Shown: positions 29,411-39,405 of the stretch, piece after piece
How positions within the stretch are numbered: the stretch's first letter is position 1
How the letters are laid out: every line of letters starts with the position of its first letter
From: Aurantiochytrium sp. KH105
Lineage: Eukaryota > Sar > Bigyra > Thraustochytrida > Thraustochytriidae
Direction: 5' to 3'
NCBI GenBank assembly: GCA_003116975.1
Contig: BGKB01000058.1
Location: 306,138-370,137 of the forward strand
DNA length: 64,000 bases
Notes under the pieces: model-generated
What the model was told of the DNA's origin: nothing
The model's database searches: none
Seen by the model: only the letters and a program-made list of their open reading frames with translations
Program-made: the position numbers and the translations under genes

Positions 29411-29639
29411 TGGAATGACTGCCGTTCGTTTGCGAGGTCTGACGATGGCATGAGAAACATCGAAAAGAAAGAAATCAATCAGTATGACATTGTACAATGC
29501 AGGATGCACGCCCGCCATTGGCCTCTTTCGTGGTGCCGCGAGGCGTGAAAACTAGAAACCATATAGCACTGTTCCAGAGCTGAAGAATTTCGCATGCCTC
29601 TGACAGTGAGAGCATCCATAAATACCGCATTCATATTTT

Positions 29640-30197
29640 TCAGAGCCACACTCTGGGAATCGTCTCCCTTCGCCACGAGCAACCGTCGCACCGACCGCGA
29701 GATGCAACAAAGGCGCTGCAGCCGTCTTCTTCACAAAGGTAAAGCTTTTTACCGCTTCCTTCCGGACCGGTGCTACGTTGTTTTCCTGATCCCAGCAGCA
29801 CAGTATCCTGCTGACCCTGGCCTTGGGTACCCTCTCCGCACGGCATGGTGGGTCGCTTGCGCTTGCACGCCGCAAATGTCGCCGCCGACGACGATGACGA
29901 CGATTGTGTCGCTGCGCTCCCGCCAAAAAACAACAGGTTCCCGCTGCTCGCCGCGCTCCCCACGCTCGCGCCGCTGCAGAAACTCGCGCTGCCGCTCGTG
30001 CTCGCCGTCGTGCCGTCGTCGCCGCCGGCGCAGGTCGGCGTGTCAACCTCCATGTCGGCGTACGCGCCCGCCAGGTCCGCCAGCGCGTCCGCCTCCACGC
30101 ACATCTTCTTCGGCACCGCGGCCTCGTCGGCGCCGCTCGTCGCAAGACGCTTCGGAGACGCCGCGCGCGCCCGCGCCGCCTCCGCGCGACCGCTCAT
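29640..30197 (-). CDS. Hypothetical protein with C-terminal Cys motif
   Basis: Not recognised. The start at 30197 (MSGRAEAARARAAS) gives 185 aa; the frame is open further upstream but degenerates into repeat-derived sequence. There is an NLS-like stretch (CKRKRP), a Ser/Ala/Gly-rich middle, and near the C-terminus KLYLCEEDGCSAFVASRGRC followed by DGC. This C-x4-C-x10-C-x2-C arrangement resembles short zinc-binding repeats common in stramenopile nuclear proteins (C..DGC…RG.C). The protein ends soon after with an untypical SWRRET tail, so a 3' exon carrying the last ligand may be missing. It could be a small DNA-binding protein. Confidence is low to moderate. Confidence 0.4.
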   Translation of the reverse strand: MSGRAEAARARAASPKRLATSGADEAAVPKKMCVEADALADLAGAYADMEVDTPTCAGGDDGTTASTSGSASFCSGASVGSAASSGNLLFFGGSAATQSSSSSSAATFAACKRKRPTMPCGEGTQGQGQQDTVLLGSGKQRSTGPEGSGKKLYLCEEDGCSAFVASRGRCDGCSWRRETIPRVWL

Positions 30198-31570
30198 CGC
30201 GCGCGCGCTCCGCCCTCGCGCTCCGTTCGGGTTCTGGCCGAGGCCAACTTTGGCACGGCTGGCGCATAAACTTGGCGGACATCGAGGGTGGCGTACGTAC
30301 GTGTACGTACGTATGCGTGAAACCGACCATATCATCATCAGCAGCAGCAATATCATCCATCGGCAGCCTCCTAACAAAGTCCCAACTCCGACGGCGACGC
30401 CACGGGCGCCGGGATTTGGACGACGGTCAGCGTGGTGGACCAGAAGAGAGCCCAGCCGAGGGCAGGACGCACAGGGTCTGGGAAGAGAGGCCGCGCGGGC
30501 ATCCCGAGACAGCGCCGCGCCACAGGGGCTATCGTCGAGCGATTGCAGTAGCTTGCGAGAAGAGTGTGGAAGGAGGTGGTGGAGGACACAGAAGAGTTAA
30601 TCTTTGTTTCCATCACAAAGAAAGGAACGCCAGACGATTCTCACTCCTTCTTCGTGGTTTTCTGGTTTCATTTTCAAAAAGAGCGGAGAGGGTTGGATGG
30701 CCTATCGATGGTGCTGCTCTGTGCGCTGTCGTTCATGAGGAAAAATGCGGAATTAGCAAGACAAGTCCTCCAAAAGTCAAGTGATCATAATGAATGTTTG
30801 ACATTCTCGCTTTTCCCCAAATGAGTCAGTGAGCCCTGGTCAATTCCCTTTCAAGCGCCTCTCTGAGCCATCGCCAGGATTGATGCAGGCGATGCAAGCG
30901 ATCACATGGCAAAAGAGAAGTTTCTTCGCGAAAAGTTCCAGGTCTTCTTCCTTCCCAGGACGGTACAGATGGGCGCCGCGACCATGGGGCTGGAGATGCC
31001 TTCACAAAAGAAAGGTACCCTTCCATCTATGCAAAAGAGTGATCTGGGGTTCGCCAATCTCAAAACATACACCCTGACGCTGCTCTTTGATGTGCCAACC
31101 AAACATCTCATCAAAGAGCACGAACCCACACCTTTCCCGCATCGCGTGTCCGAGGCCATTTTGCAAGGAGCTCGCTCACCAAGCGCATCAACACTTTCTA
31201 CCTGATCAGAAGTCCACCCTGCAAGATGGGTCTCCTCCTCCCCCTCCCTCCCTCTCTTTCTCCAGCTCCATCTTCTCGCCGCCGCCCTGCCGGATGCTGC
31301 CGGACAGCAAGCAAGCAAGCCCTTTCGCGTCATCCTCTTCACGGCAGAATCTCCCCCCATTCCCGACTTGCTCGGGCCATACCCCACTTGCGAGCGGGCC
31401 CTATAACCCCTTGCGAGCGCAGGCGCGCGTCGGCGAGACACGCGCAAGCGCAGCGAAGCAACGCAGAGCAGAGCAGAGAAGAGCAAAGCAAAGCAAACCC
31501 GGATCGCGTGGCGGCGACGGGCAGCGGCGGCGCGCGCGTGCCCGGCAGGCATGCGCGCCCCCGGCGGCGC
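30198..31570. other. Spacer upstream of the assembly gap
   Basis: About 1.4 kb with no recognised gene. It holds an alternating GTAC run at 30292-30314 and a GCAGA/GCAAA-rich leader at about 31449-31498 of the type found before other genes here. Confidence 0.45.
30292..30314. repeat. (GTAC)n self-complementary repeat
   Basis: GTACGTACGTGTACGTACGT-type sequence, nearly perfectly palindromic, about 100 bp upstream of the small hypothetical gene start. Confidence 0.8.
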
Positions 31571-31611
31571 NNNNNNNNNNNNNNNNNNNNNNNNNNNNNN
31601 NNNNNNNNNNN
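31571..31611. other. Assembly gap (41 N)
   Basis: 41 ambiguous bases in a very GC-rich stretch, at or near the 5' end of the following coding region. Confidence 0.99.
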
Positions 31612-31612
31612 G

Positions 31613-33040
31613 GGCGCGGACGCCGAGGCCCGGGGCGGGCTGCGCGGCGCGGCCTGCCGGTGGGCGCTGCGCCGCGACGCAGAGCCCGCGAGAGCGGCAG
31701 CCTTCACCGCGCTGCGGTCGCCGCGCGCCGCCGCCGTCCCGCCGCCGAGCTTCGTGCGGCCGCGGGCCTCACGGCCGGACGGCGACCAGAGGGCCGCGAC
31801 CACCTCGGGGTTCTTCGCTTCGTCGGGGCCGGGAGGGTCCGGGTCCGGGTCCTCGTCCGGGTCCTCGTCAGCGTCCTCGTCGTTGTCGTCGTCGTCGTTG
31901 TCGTCATCAAATGCGTCGACAGCGCTCTCTCTGACGCAGTCGGCGTCCTCGACGAGCTCTTCGTCATCTTCGTTTTCGACCTTGGCCTCGCCGCCTCCCA
32001 TGGCGCCAGGCGTGAGTGGTTTTCGACCCATGCATCCTGTCGTGCATGCGTCTCATGGTCGCGAAGGTGCTCTTTCTGCTGCCGACGCAATGGAAGGCGT
32101 GGAAAACGACGGCGATGGTGACGATGATCAAGACATGGACGAAGATTGTGAGATGACCTTTGATGGCGGTCATACAGGGTATGGTCGGCCCATTGACGAA
32201 GAGGATGAAGAACTCTTGCAGGCATTCTCCGATGTGCACGTACCGAATGCTCACCACTTGTCCAGTCACTTTTCAGGCTTTCGCAGTGTGACTCCGGAGC
32301 GACCATCAAATCCAATGGCGCAAATGCTTGCCTACGAGCAGCAGCAGCAGCAGCAGCAGCAACAACATGAGCAACAGCAATTGACCCTGAATATTCCTCA
32401 GCATGCAAGTCTACGTCCGATAAACAGCCCTAGCGCAGCCTGGTCCCATGGGGCGCGTGCCATCTCTCGATCGCCGCATCCAAACAGCGGGATGGTGGCC
32501 GGCAAGAGAACAGGCGAAGCATCGCCATTGCCGATGCTCATGTCTTCCGAGTATTTCTCGCCTCGGAAAATGAAGCGAAGCTCCATGCTGGACTCTGGGC
32601 GTAGCAACAGCATGAGCAGTCACGGCAGCGTGGGCAGTCTCGGGATGGACTCTCTCACAAGGTCCACGTCTGGCATTCAGTATGGAAAGTACTGGCCTGA
32701 TGCGAGCTCAATGGCGCGTGCCCCAAGTCGTTGCGGTATTCGCGAGACGGACGAGGGATCCATGTATGGATCTGACCTGTCCCTCCTTGACGATAGCTCC
32801 GAGATCCTCTACACCCCTCGGGATCATCATGGGGAGCGATCCCGTACCTTTAGCATACATTCGCTGTCCCCGTCACCGCGCCCAGGCCAGTTGCGTGGTG
32901 GGGGTACGCCAAAATCCATATCAGGCGCTTCTGCTAGCGCGACTCCCGATCGGGCCGGCAATGTGGCGGCCGCGGCAGCGGCAAGGTCGGTGGATGGTCT
33001 CTCCCCGCTTCGCGATGTGATGCGCCAGGTTGGGCTCTGA
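31613..33040 (+). CDS. Ser-rich low-complexity hypothetical protein, 5' end in gap
   Basis: Not recognised. About 475 residues are readable after the gap. A Ser run (about 80-125) is followed by an acidic stretch (GDGDDDQDMDEDCEM) and the motif GRPIDEEDEELLQAFSDVHV. A Gln run is encoded at 32338-32385, and a Ser/Thr-Pro-rich C-terminal half has many candidate kinase sites (SRTFSIHS, SMLDSGRSNSMSS). No membrane segment or enzyme motif is present. The start is unresolved: the only in-frame ATG before the gap is far upstream (31226), an ATG at 31551 is in another frame given 41 N, and the first ATG after the gap is at 32000 (MAPGVSGFRPM, 346 aa). It is probably a regulatory, largely disordered protein. 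It converges on cycloartenol synthase with 218 bp between stops. Confidence 0.55.
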   Translation, partial: GADAEARGGLRGAACRWALRRDAEPARAAAFTALRSPRAAAVPPPSFVRPRASRPDGDQRAATTSGFFASSGPGGSGSGSSSGSSSASSSLSSSSLSSSNASTALSLTQSASSTSSSSSSFSTLASPPPMAPGVSGFRPMHPVVHASHGREGALSAADAMEGVENDGDGDDDQDMDEDCEMTFDGGHTGYGRPIDEEDEELLQAFSDVHVPNAHHLSSHFSGFRSVTPERPSNPMAQMLAYEQQQQQQQQQHEQQQLTLNIPQHASLRPINSPSAAWSHGARAISRSPHPNSGMVAGKRTGEASPLPMLMSSEYFSPRKMKRSSMLDSGRSNSMSSHGSVGSLGMDSLTRSTSGIQYGKYWPDASSMARAPSRCGIRETDEGSMYGSDLSLLDDSSEILYTPRDHHGERSRTFSIHSLSPSPRPGQLRGGGTPKSISGASASATPDRAGNVAAAAAARSVDGLSPLRDVMRQVGL

Positions 33041-33258
33041 GGCACAGATATATTCGGACCAAGTCAAGACTCTGTCTCGTAATGCATTCCTGAGATTGGT
33101 TGTGTTCGTTCGATGCTTTTTTGCTCAATGTCTTTCTCTCTCTTCTCTCTCGCTCTCTAGTGAAGCGATGCGCAAAATATGTATACATAGGCCTACATGA
33201 ATTTCTCCCGGTTTTTTTTTGAATCTCTCGAGTGCAACACATGATGGGGAAAATTGAT

Positions 33259-35895
33259 TTACTTTTTCGTTTCCTCTGCAAAATTGACAATGGCGTAGCG
33301 AGCGAGAGCCCAGATAGGAAAGACATTCCGGTAGGCCGTGTACGTAATGGAGCAGGAGTGGTTAAACACGCCGGAAATACCCTCTTGGGCCCAGTCGCCA
33401 TCGGCGAGCTGGCGCTCACGCAAGAAGACACTGGCACGGTGCGCCGACGTCTTGAGCTTTTGCAAAAAGGGCCTCGAGTTCGCTGCATCGTTCTCAGTAA
33501 GATACTCGATGGCACGGAGGAAGGCAAGAAGCGACCAAGCCGTATTGACGACTTGGCTACCTTCCTCGTTCGCAACCCACTCGTGCGCGGCGCAAGCACG
33601 GATAGATTCGCCCCAGCCGCCATCTTGCGGGTCCTGCATGGACAACAAAAAGTCACAGCCCTTGACGAGTGCATTTTTAGCTGCTTCGCGCGTCTTCTTG
33701 GAGATGCGGTCTCCACAGGTGTCGAGGCCAGCAACGAGACCCTCGATGCCAAACCAGGCGCCGTACGTAAAGCACACCGCCCAGGAGCCGTACCAGGAAC
33801 CGTCGGGGCGCTGAATATCAATAATGAAGTCGACACCCTTGGCCGCCGAGGTGAGCGCAGCATCAGCGTACTTGGACTGCGAAAAGTGCTTATAAAACTC
33901 GCAGAGGGCCTGCACCGAGGCAGAGCTGCATTCCACATACGAATAGTCAATCATGATGTTGCCAAAGACCTGTGCCGGGTTGAGCAGCTCGTACCAGTCG
34001 TATCCACGGTTGAGCTCATACGAGGCCCAGCCATTATTGGTCGATGTATTTTGCAGTTCAATCATGATCTTGACGGCCTGCTCGAGACGCTCCTGGGGAA
34101 TGTGGTGGAGGTTCTTGTCATCCTTAAAGTCCGGAAAAGTGCTGAGAAGAATGGAGGCGCGAAGACCTTCGGCCGTGCAATCGGAAATGGGCCATCCGTG
34201 GTCGCGCGAGCTAAAGGGCCAGCCACCAAGGGACTCGGCGCGAAAGTAGGTGTGTCTCTCCCAGACATCCTCACGGACCTGCATATCGTCGACAAACTTG
34301 GAGGCCTTGACGAGGCTGCGGTACATGTGCTCGCGATCAGCGTCGGTGATGACAGTCTGGTCAGACTTGAGCTTGGAGGCCACGACAGCGTTGGCGAGAG
34401 CGTGCGTGGCAAAACAGGTGTCCCAGAACATGGAGCCATTGTAGCCCTGCATCTTGAGACCATCCTCGGCGAGCCACAAAAAGTCGTCGATACGGGCAAT
34501 GTGGTTGAGGAATTTGTCCGAGTCGGCGCCAAAGGCGGCATAGTTGGCAATCACATGGAAAGCTTTGTTCACAGGTCCAATGTCGATCCAGTTCGTGTGA
34601 ACATCCTCGGCATGGATGTAGTCAAAGGCGAACTTGTTGCCAGCGCGGCGCAAAGCGTCGAGAGGGTAGTGAAAGACAGCGCGCAAATTGGGATTCTCCA
34701 GCGTGTTGTGCAGGACATGGTTGGCTGCAGTCATGAGCCAGCTTTGCGGGTTGTAAAGGTCGGTGGGCGAAATGCACTCGCGCACGGCAAAGCTTCCCCA
34801 GTTAATGGACTTGTAGTCGTTCGTGTAGAGCTCTTTGCGCAGACTGGCAATGAGCGGGTCGGTTTCGGCGTCCTCGTAGACCCAGCGCGAGCCAAAGAGA
34901 GCACTCATGGGGAGGTAGACCATGCGGCAGTGGCACCACATGCGACCCGGGTGGAAGGGAAACCAGTACGGCAGCAGCCAGAGCTCGGGGGGTGTGGGGT
35001 TGACACCGGTCCACTCATAGGCTCCGATGGAGGCGAGCCAGAATTTGGCCCACTGCGGCGCCGCGACGGCGCCACCGTGCGCCTTGATGAATTCGCGGCC
35101 GCGGGCCGCACGCGGGTCGTCATGCTCGAGTCCGCACATGCGCGCGGCTGAGTAGTTGAGAACACTGCCAAAGACGGTGCTATGGCCTTCAATATGCATG
35201 CCCCAGCCACCGTCGAGGGCTTGCTGATGGTTCATAATGTAGCGCAGGATGGCGCTGCGGCGAGCGCTGCCGAGATCAACACCCGTAGCATAGCACGCGA
35301 AAACAAGTCCGGGCAGCAAGAACATGGGTCCACCATAGTCGCCAGCCCACCAGCCCTCGTCAGTCTGGAGACGCGAGTAAAACACAGAGCCTCGGGCAGC
35401 CGTGGTGGCGGCAAGCTCCGCCTCGGACACGGACTGGTCCTTTTCGACAGCAGTTGTGACACCCTGGGAGCCGCCGGCATTGTCGCGGTTGAGCATGAGA
35501 TCGCGAAAGACCTTGTCCTGGGAGTTGGCATTGGTTTCGCGGTCAAAGGGGAAGGATTTGCATGAGTCTTCCTCGCCAGGGAGCCAAGTGGCGCGGCCAA
35601 TGCCCGAGCCCAAGACCTCCAGCTTGCCGATGCTGGGCGGGCCGGTGCGGAACTCCCAGCCGTCTTTGCCGGGGCGGACGGGCAGCTTGAGCTTGTCCGC
35701 GAGCCTCTTGCGCGCCTCGGCGTTCTTTTGCTTGATCTCGGCGCGTTCCGCGCGGTTTTTCGCCATGGCACGGCGGTGCTGCACCACGTTCACCGCCACC
35801 CAGAGCACCACGAAGAGGGTCCCTGCGACGGCCATGTTGCCGCGTCGCACCTCCGCGACGAGCCTGCCCACGAAATCGGCCACCATGCTCGTCAT
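33259..35895 (-). CDS. CAS1: Cycloartenol synthase (oxidosqualene cyclase)
   Basis: Cyclises 2,3-oxidosqualene to the first sterol; ER or lipid-droplet membrane. 878 aa from 35895 (M4 at 35886 is an alternative). The catalytic acid is D572 in SDCTAEG, and QW repeats are present (QRPDGSWYGSW, QDPQDGGWGES). The three residues that separate cycloartenol from lanosterol synthases are all plant-type: Y485 in MQGYNGS, H566 and I570 in DHGWPISDC (Arabidopsis Y410, H477, I481). It is about 120 aa longer than plant CAS (757), mainly through an N-terminal extension with a hydrophobic segment (MAVAGTLFVVLWVAVNVV) and a charged helix, likely a membrane anchor. The frame is open to 36303, but that leader is repeat-derived. 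It is divergent from a sterol-desaturase gene; HMG-CoA reductase lies beyond. Confidence 0.93.
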   Translation of the reverse strand: MTSMVADFVGRLVAEVRRGNMAVAGTLFVVLWVAVNVVQHRRAMAKNRAERAEIKQKNAEARKRLADKLKLPVRPGKDGWEFRTGPPSIGKLEVLGSGIGRATWLPGEEDSCKSFPFDRETNANSQDKVFRDLMLNRDNAGGSQGVTTAVEKDQSVSEAELAATTAARGSVFYSRLQTDEGWWAGDYGGPMFLLPGLVFACYATGVDLGSARRSAILRYIMNHQQALDGGWGMHIEGHSTVFGSVLNYSAARMCGLEHDDPRAARGREFIKAHGGAVAAPQWAKFWLASIGAYEWTGVNPTPPELWLLPYWFPFHPGRMWCHCRMVYLPMSALFGSRWVYEDAETDPLIASLRKELYTNDYKSINWGSFAVRECISPTDLYNPQSWLMTAANHVLHNTLENPNLRAVFHYPLDALRRAGNKFAFDYIHAEDVHTNWIDIGPVNKAFHVIANYAAFGADSDKFLNHIARIDDFLWLAEDGLKMQGYNGSMFWDTCFATHALANAVVASKLKSDQTVITDADREHMYRSLVKASKFVDDMQVREDVWERHTYFRAESLGGWPFSSRDHGWPISDCTAEGLRASILLSTFPDFKDDKNLHHIPQERLEQAVKIMIELQNTSTNNGWASYELNRGYDWYELLNPAQVFGNIMIDYSYVECSSASVQALCEFYKHFSQSKYADAALTSAAKGVDFIIDIQRPDGSWYGSWAVCFTYGAWFGIEGLVAGLDTCGDRISKKTREAAKNALVKGCDFLLSMQDPQDGGWGESIRACAAHEWVANEEGSQVVNTAWSLLAFLRAIEYLTENDAANSRPFLQKLKTSAHRASVFLRERQLADGDWAQEGISGVFNHSCSITYTAYRNVFPIWALARYAIVNFAEETKK

Positions 35896-36416
35896 CCTCT
35901 CCGATCTTCTCCTCCGGACCCGCGCGAGGGCCCGCTGCGCACCGCTCCGCTCCGCACGGCTCGGCGCAGGGAGGGCGCGCCCGGGCTCTGTCTCCGCCGC
36001 GCCGCGATCGGTGTATGCCTGTCTGCCTGCCTGTCTGCGCAAGCAAGCAAGCAAGCAGGCAGGCAGTCGCTGGGACTCGGTGTCAAGGTTATGTATAGTG
36101 AGTAGCGCTACGCCGCAAAGAGCCTCGCCTTCTTTGCGCTTGTTTCGCGCCTGCTTTGCGCCTTTGGGCGAACGGGGCGGGCCTCTTCCGGCCAGCGGGG
36201 AGGAAGCTCCGCCGCTCGCGCCGCAATCCGTCGCTCGCCGGCCAGCCAGGCGCTCGTGATCCTCGAGCTCTCGCACGACGCGGGCGCTGGCGCGCATGCG
36301 CACGCGGTGATGCCGTGCCCTGATCTTGATCGCGCCAACGCGGCCGCCCCCTCACCCACATCGCCTGCGTCCCCTCTGCGCGCGGCGGGGCCACCTGCTT
36401 GCAAAAATGCGTTGCG

Positions 36417-36481
36417 GAGGATATCCTCGTCCGGAAGTGCAGGATATCCTCTGTGTGTACCCGGCAGGCGAGGATATCCTC
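36417..36481. promoter_or_regulatory. Three copies of the palindrome (G)AGGATATCCT(C)
   Basis: GAGGATATCCTC at 36417-36428, AGGATATCCT at 36441-36450 and GAGGATATCCTC at 36470-36481, with centres 23 and 30 bp apart. The intervening bases differ, so this is not a simple tandem repeat. It is a candidate binding site for a dimeric transcription factor. Confidence 0.6.
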
Positions 36482-36777
36482 TTGCGCGTCACCGCGCGAT
36501 GCGCCATCATCGAGGTTTGCGCAAGAGGCCGCCACGCCGCCCCGGATCATGATGTGATGCCGGCGCGGAAGAGCTCGTCCTCGAGGAGCATGAGCCACGC
36601 ACAAGAAGTGAAAACCCGCGCCGCCTCCGTGTCTCCCGCACACGCCGCTACACACACACACACCCCCGCGCGCATACACGGCAAGCGCGAGCGGCGAGGA
36701 GCGCGGCGATGAGGCGCGCGGCGATGATGACCAAAAGGAGACGCGGCGACGCTCAGTGCTGAGCTGACTGCAGTGCG

Positions 36778-36870
36778 CAAGGCACAGGTAATAAGGCACA
36801 AGGCAGGTAAGGCACAAGGCGGAAGGAGCAAGGCATAATGGACGTAAGGCGGCAGGAATGCATAAGGCAA
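36778..36870. repeat. AAGGCA-based repeat
   Basis: About nine copies of AAGGC(A/G) in 90 bp (for example TAAGGCACAAGGCAGGTAAGG), upstream of the sterol-desaturase gene. Confidence 0.75.
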
Positions 36871-37229
36871 GCCTCGTGAGCAGGAGGCGCCTCGCGGCCG
36901 CCGAGGAGGAGATAAATAACTAACGCGCACCGCACGCGCGACTGCGGCAGGCACACAGACAGACCTCGAAGCCGCACTGCACGCGAGCTCGCCGCAGAGC
37001 AGAGCAGACGCCGCACGCGAGCACGGGAGCGCGCCGCGTCGGAGCGAGGAGATCAGATCGCCCCGTACGTCCGTCGGCCGAGGCAGGTCGGAGGCCGCGA
37101 CCGCGAGCTCGGGGCCGCGCGGCGCAGCGCAGAAGAGCCGAGGCCGCGGAGCACGAGCAGCGGGGCTCGCGGCGGAGCTCGCGGCGGAGCTTGAGGAGGC
37201 GGCGGCGAAGGCGGCGGCGTTGAAGTAAG

Positions 37230-38240
37230 ATGAACAACGTGAGCGGCAACCTGACGAGCCAGGGCTCGGCCCTGCTGGAGGCGGCGGCCAAGAATGATAT
37301 GGCGCCCGCGGTGGCCGTCCTGGCCGGCTGCTGCGCGCTGCTCTTCGTGGGCGGGCTGGCCGGCATGGACAAGAAGGGACCCAACGAGCGGGTGCGACAC
37401 ATCTCGGTGGGCATCTCGCTCGCGTCCATCGCGTACTGCTTGTACCACGTTGCCGAGAAGTTGATCCGCTTCCGGCACGCGACCTGGCCGGACCCGCACG
37501 GCCTGTACTGCGGCCTGGCTGGCGTGGCCATTGCGCAGGTTTGCCTGCTCACGTACCACTATGTGAGGCGTGCCATCATCAAGGACCCGTCCATGTTCAA
37601 CCCGCGCATCCAGGTGAAGCCGACCGTGTACGAGCGCACCTTTGCCCAGGACGTCAAGCACCATCTCAGCAACCCGGGCGCGTTCTTTCTCATGGGACCT
37701 TATCTCGTACTCACGTGGATGTTCCGTCTCATGCCTGAATCTTACTACGAGTATGATGCGCCCGTGACCTGGTCTAACGTCGCGTTGCAGCTCATCGTGG
37801 TGGACCTTTTCACCTACACTTTTCATATTTTGGAGCACGTCATGCCGGAGTTTTACAAGGTGTCGCACAAGCCGCATCACCGCTTTGTCAACCCGCATCT
37901 TTTCAATGCGTTTGACGGCTCGACCGCGGACACGGTCACGCTTATTCTCTTTCCCCTTTTTACCACGGCGCAGCTTTTGCCAGTGAGCAACTGGGACTAT
38001 ATTGCCTTTGGCGTGGTGTATAGCACGCACTTTATGATGATTCACTCCGAGTATGTCAACCCTTTTGACTACATTCTCAAGTACTTTCTCGTCAACATCC
38101 CAGAGGACCATCATGTGCACCATGCGGCCTTCAACTACAACTTTGGTCACTTCTTTACCATTTACGATCGACTTGCCAAGACGTACCGCGAGGGCAAGAC
38201 CTTTCGTGGCTTCGTTTCTTCTGGTGCGGTTCAATCCTGA
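37230..38240 (+). CDS. Sterol desaturase / fatty acid hydroxylase superfamily membrane oxidase
   Basis: A di-iron ER membrane oxidase of 336 aa. The three His clusters are intact: H199-ILE-H203, H213-KPHH (H216, H217) and H294-HVHH (H297, H298), followed by FNYNFGHFFTIYDRLAKTYR, the usual C-terminal signature. Four to five hydrophobic segments are present, beginning APAVAVLAGCCALLFVGG. The superfamily includes ERG3 (C-5 desaturase), ERG25/SMO (C-4 methyl oxidase), ERG-like hydroxylases and alkylglycerol mono-oxygenase, and the exact reaction cannot be told from motifs. Its head-to-head position with cycloartenol synthase and proximity to HMG-CoA reductase favour a sterol role, C-4 demethylation being the most natural next step. 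The ATG at 37230 follows a GC-rich leader. Confidence 0.85.
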   Translation: MNNVSGNLTSQGSALLEAAAKNDMAPAVAVLAGCCALLFVGGLAGMDKKGPNERVRHISVGISLASIAYCLYHVAEKLIRFRHATWPDPHGLYCGLAGVAIAQVCLLTYHYVRRAIIKDPSMFNPRIQVKPTVYERTFAQDVKHHLSNPGAFFLMGPYLVLTWMFRLMPESYYEYDAPVTWSNVALQLIVVDLFTYTFHILEHVMPEFYKVSHKPHHRFVNPHLFNAFDGSTADTVTLILFPLFTTAQLLPVSNWDYIAFGVVYSTHFMMIHSEYVNPFDYILKYFLVNIPEDHHVHHAAFNYNFGHFFTIYDRLAKTYREGKTFRGFVSSGAVQS

Positions 38241-38675
38241 GTTCCTTTCCTGCTCAAGTGCTTCGATAGTGCGATAGATTGACCGTCTGATCGAGCCACC
38301 GAGCCACCGATTCAGCGCGTGAGTTTTACTTTGATTCAACAACTCGCTCCCGCCATGCATTTTCTCCCTTTTTGCGGGGGAAGAAATAAGAGAGCGAGGT
38401 GGCCAGGGGAGAAGACGAGTTCACAATCTCTTTGTTACATCTTTTTTACGCCTTTTGATTTGTTTAGTTTTCCATTGATTCCGATTCGGCACTCGATGCG
38501 CTGCGAGTTGATTTTTAAGTCGGTTCGTGCTTGTCGTGCTGCGTTTTGTAGCAGTCGCAGGATGATTGTCTGAAAAAGAAATCGTCGACATGCCGAACGT
38601 CCTGTTGCAAGGATTCTCTCTCTCTCATACAGCGCCTCTAGGACGGTTTCATTCCCGGACTCGAACAGTTCATAT

Positions 38676-38697
38676 CCCCCCCCCCCCCCAAAAAAAA
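38676..38697. repeat. Adjacent poly-C and poly-A runs
   Basis: About 14 C followed directly by 8 A. Length may be unreliable in the assembly. Confidence 0.8.
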
Positions 38698-39270
38698 GGT
38701 TCACTCCAGCCCCTACGCTTTTCCAAACAAACCATCATCCATTTCATCCCATCCCATCCCATCTCCATCTCCATCTCCATCCCCACTTTGGCTTCCCACC
38801 AACATCGACCACACCTCGCCTCGATCTCTGCACGCTTCACGGCCCCGCCTCCGCCCCCGCGGGACCCCGTCGCCCTTCCCGGCGCCGCCAAGGCGTCTCG
38901 GCACGACCGCCTCGCCCACAGAAACAACAGCGAAGCCCCGGCAGTACGAGCATTTCGACTTTCCTGGCGCCAACACGAGGTTCCCCGCGTTCCCGATCGC
39001 GTCTTCTTGCCAGGAGCGCACGCGTAGCACGCGAGCGCGCACGTAGCAGCAGCCGCCGCCGCCGCGCCGAGATCAAGATCGAGACCGAGACCGAGACCGC
39101 GGCCTCGGCGCCGCCGCCCCGCCCTCGAGCCCGCGCGCGGTCGCGGCGCCGCCCTCGAGCCCGCCCTCGAGCCCGCCCGCGCAGCCCCCCGCCCGCCGGC
39201 GGAGCGAGCGAGCGAGCGAGCGTCGCGAGCAGGTCGGCCCGAGTTGGATTGCGCATCACCAGCGTCCAAA

Positions 39271-39315
39271 ACAAGGCACGGCAAGGCGAGGCAAGGCGAG
39301 GCAAGGCAAGGCAAA
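39271..39315. repeat. GGCAA/GGCGA pentanucleotide run in HMGR leader
   Basis: About nine units of (A/G)GGCA(A) and (A/G)GGCG(A), 90-135 bp upstream of the HMGR start. Confidence 0.8.
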
Positions 39316-39405
39316 CCCTTTTTGCTTTTTGGAGACAGGCGACAGAGCACGCGCGCGTCGCAGCAGCAGCAGCAGCAGCAGGAGAGGAGCGGCAGCGGCG
39401 AGAAG

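Larger units (their letters stand above)
35896..37229. promoter_or_regulatory. Divergent regulatory region of CAS and sterol-desaturase genes
   Basis: 1.33 kb between two head-to-head sterol genes with no credible ORF. It contains GCAAGCAAGC/GCAGGCAGGC tracts in the CAS leader (about 36003-36064), three AGGATATCCT palindromes, a short CA run (about 36650-36664) and an AAGGCA repeat cluster. A shared control region is inferred from the arrangement. Confidence 0.6.
38241..39405. other. Spacer upstream of HMG-CoA reductase
   Basis: 1.17 kb with the desaturase 3' UTR and HMGR 5' region. It holds a C14A8 homopolymer pair near 38676-38697, CCATCT repeats at about 38755-38782, a GGCAA pentamer run (39271-39315) and a CAG run (39361-39382). 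No gene was recognised. Confidence 0.5.

Noticed and set aside
33232-35151. A 639-codon plus-strand frame antisense to cycloartenol synthase
   Set aside because: It is a shadow of the conserved cyclase with no motifs of its own.
36340-36362. CTCACCCACA as a possible sterol regulatory element
   Set aside because: It matches the animal SRE only partly, and a single imperfect 10-mer in GC-rich sequence is expected by chance.
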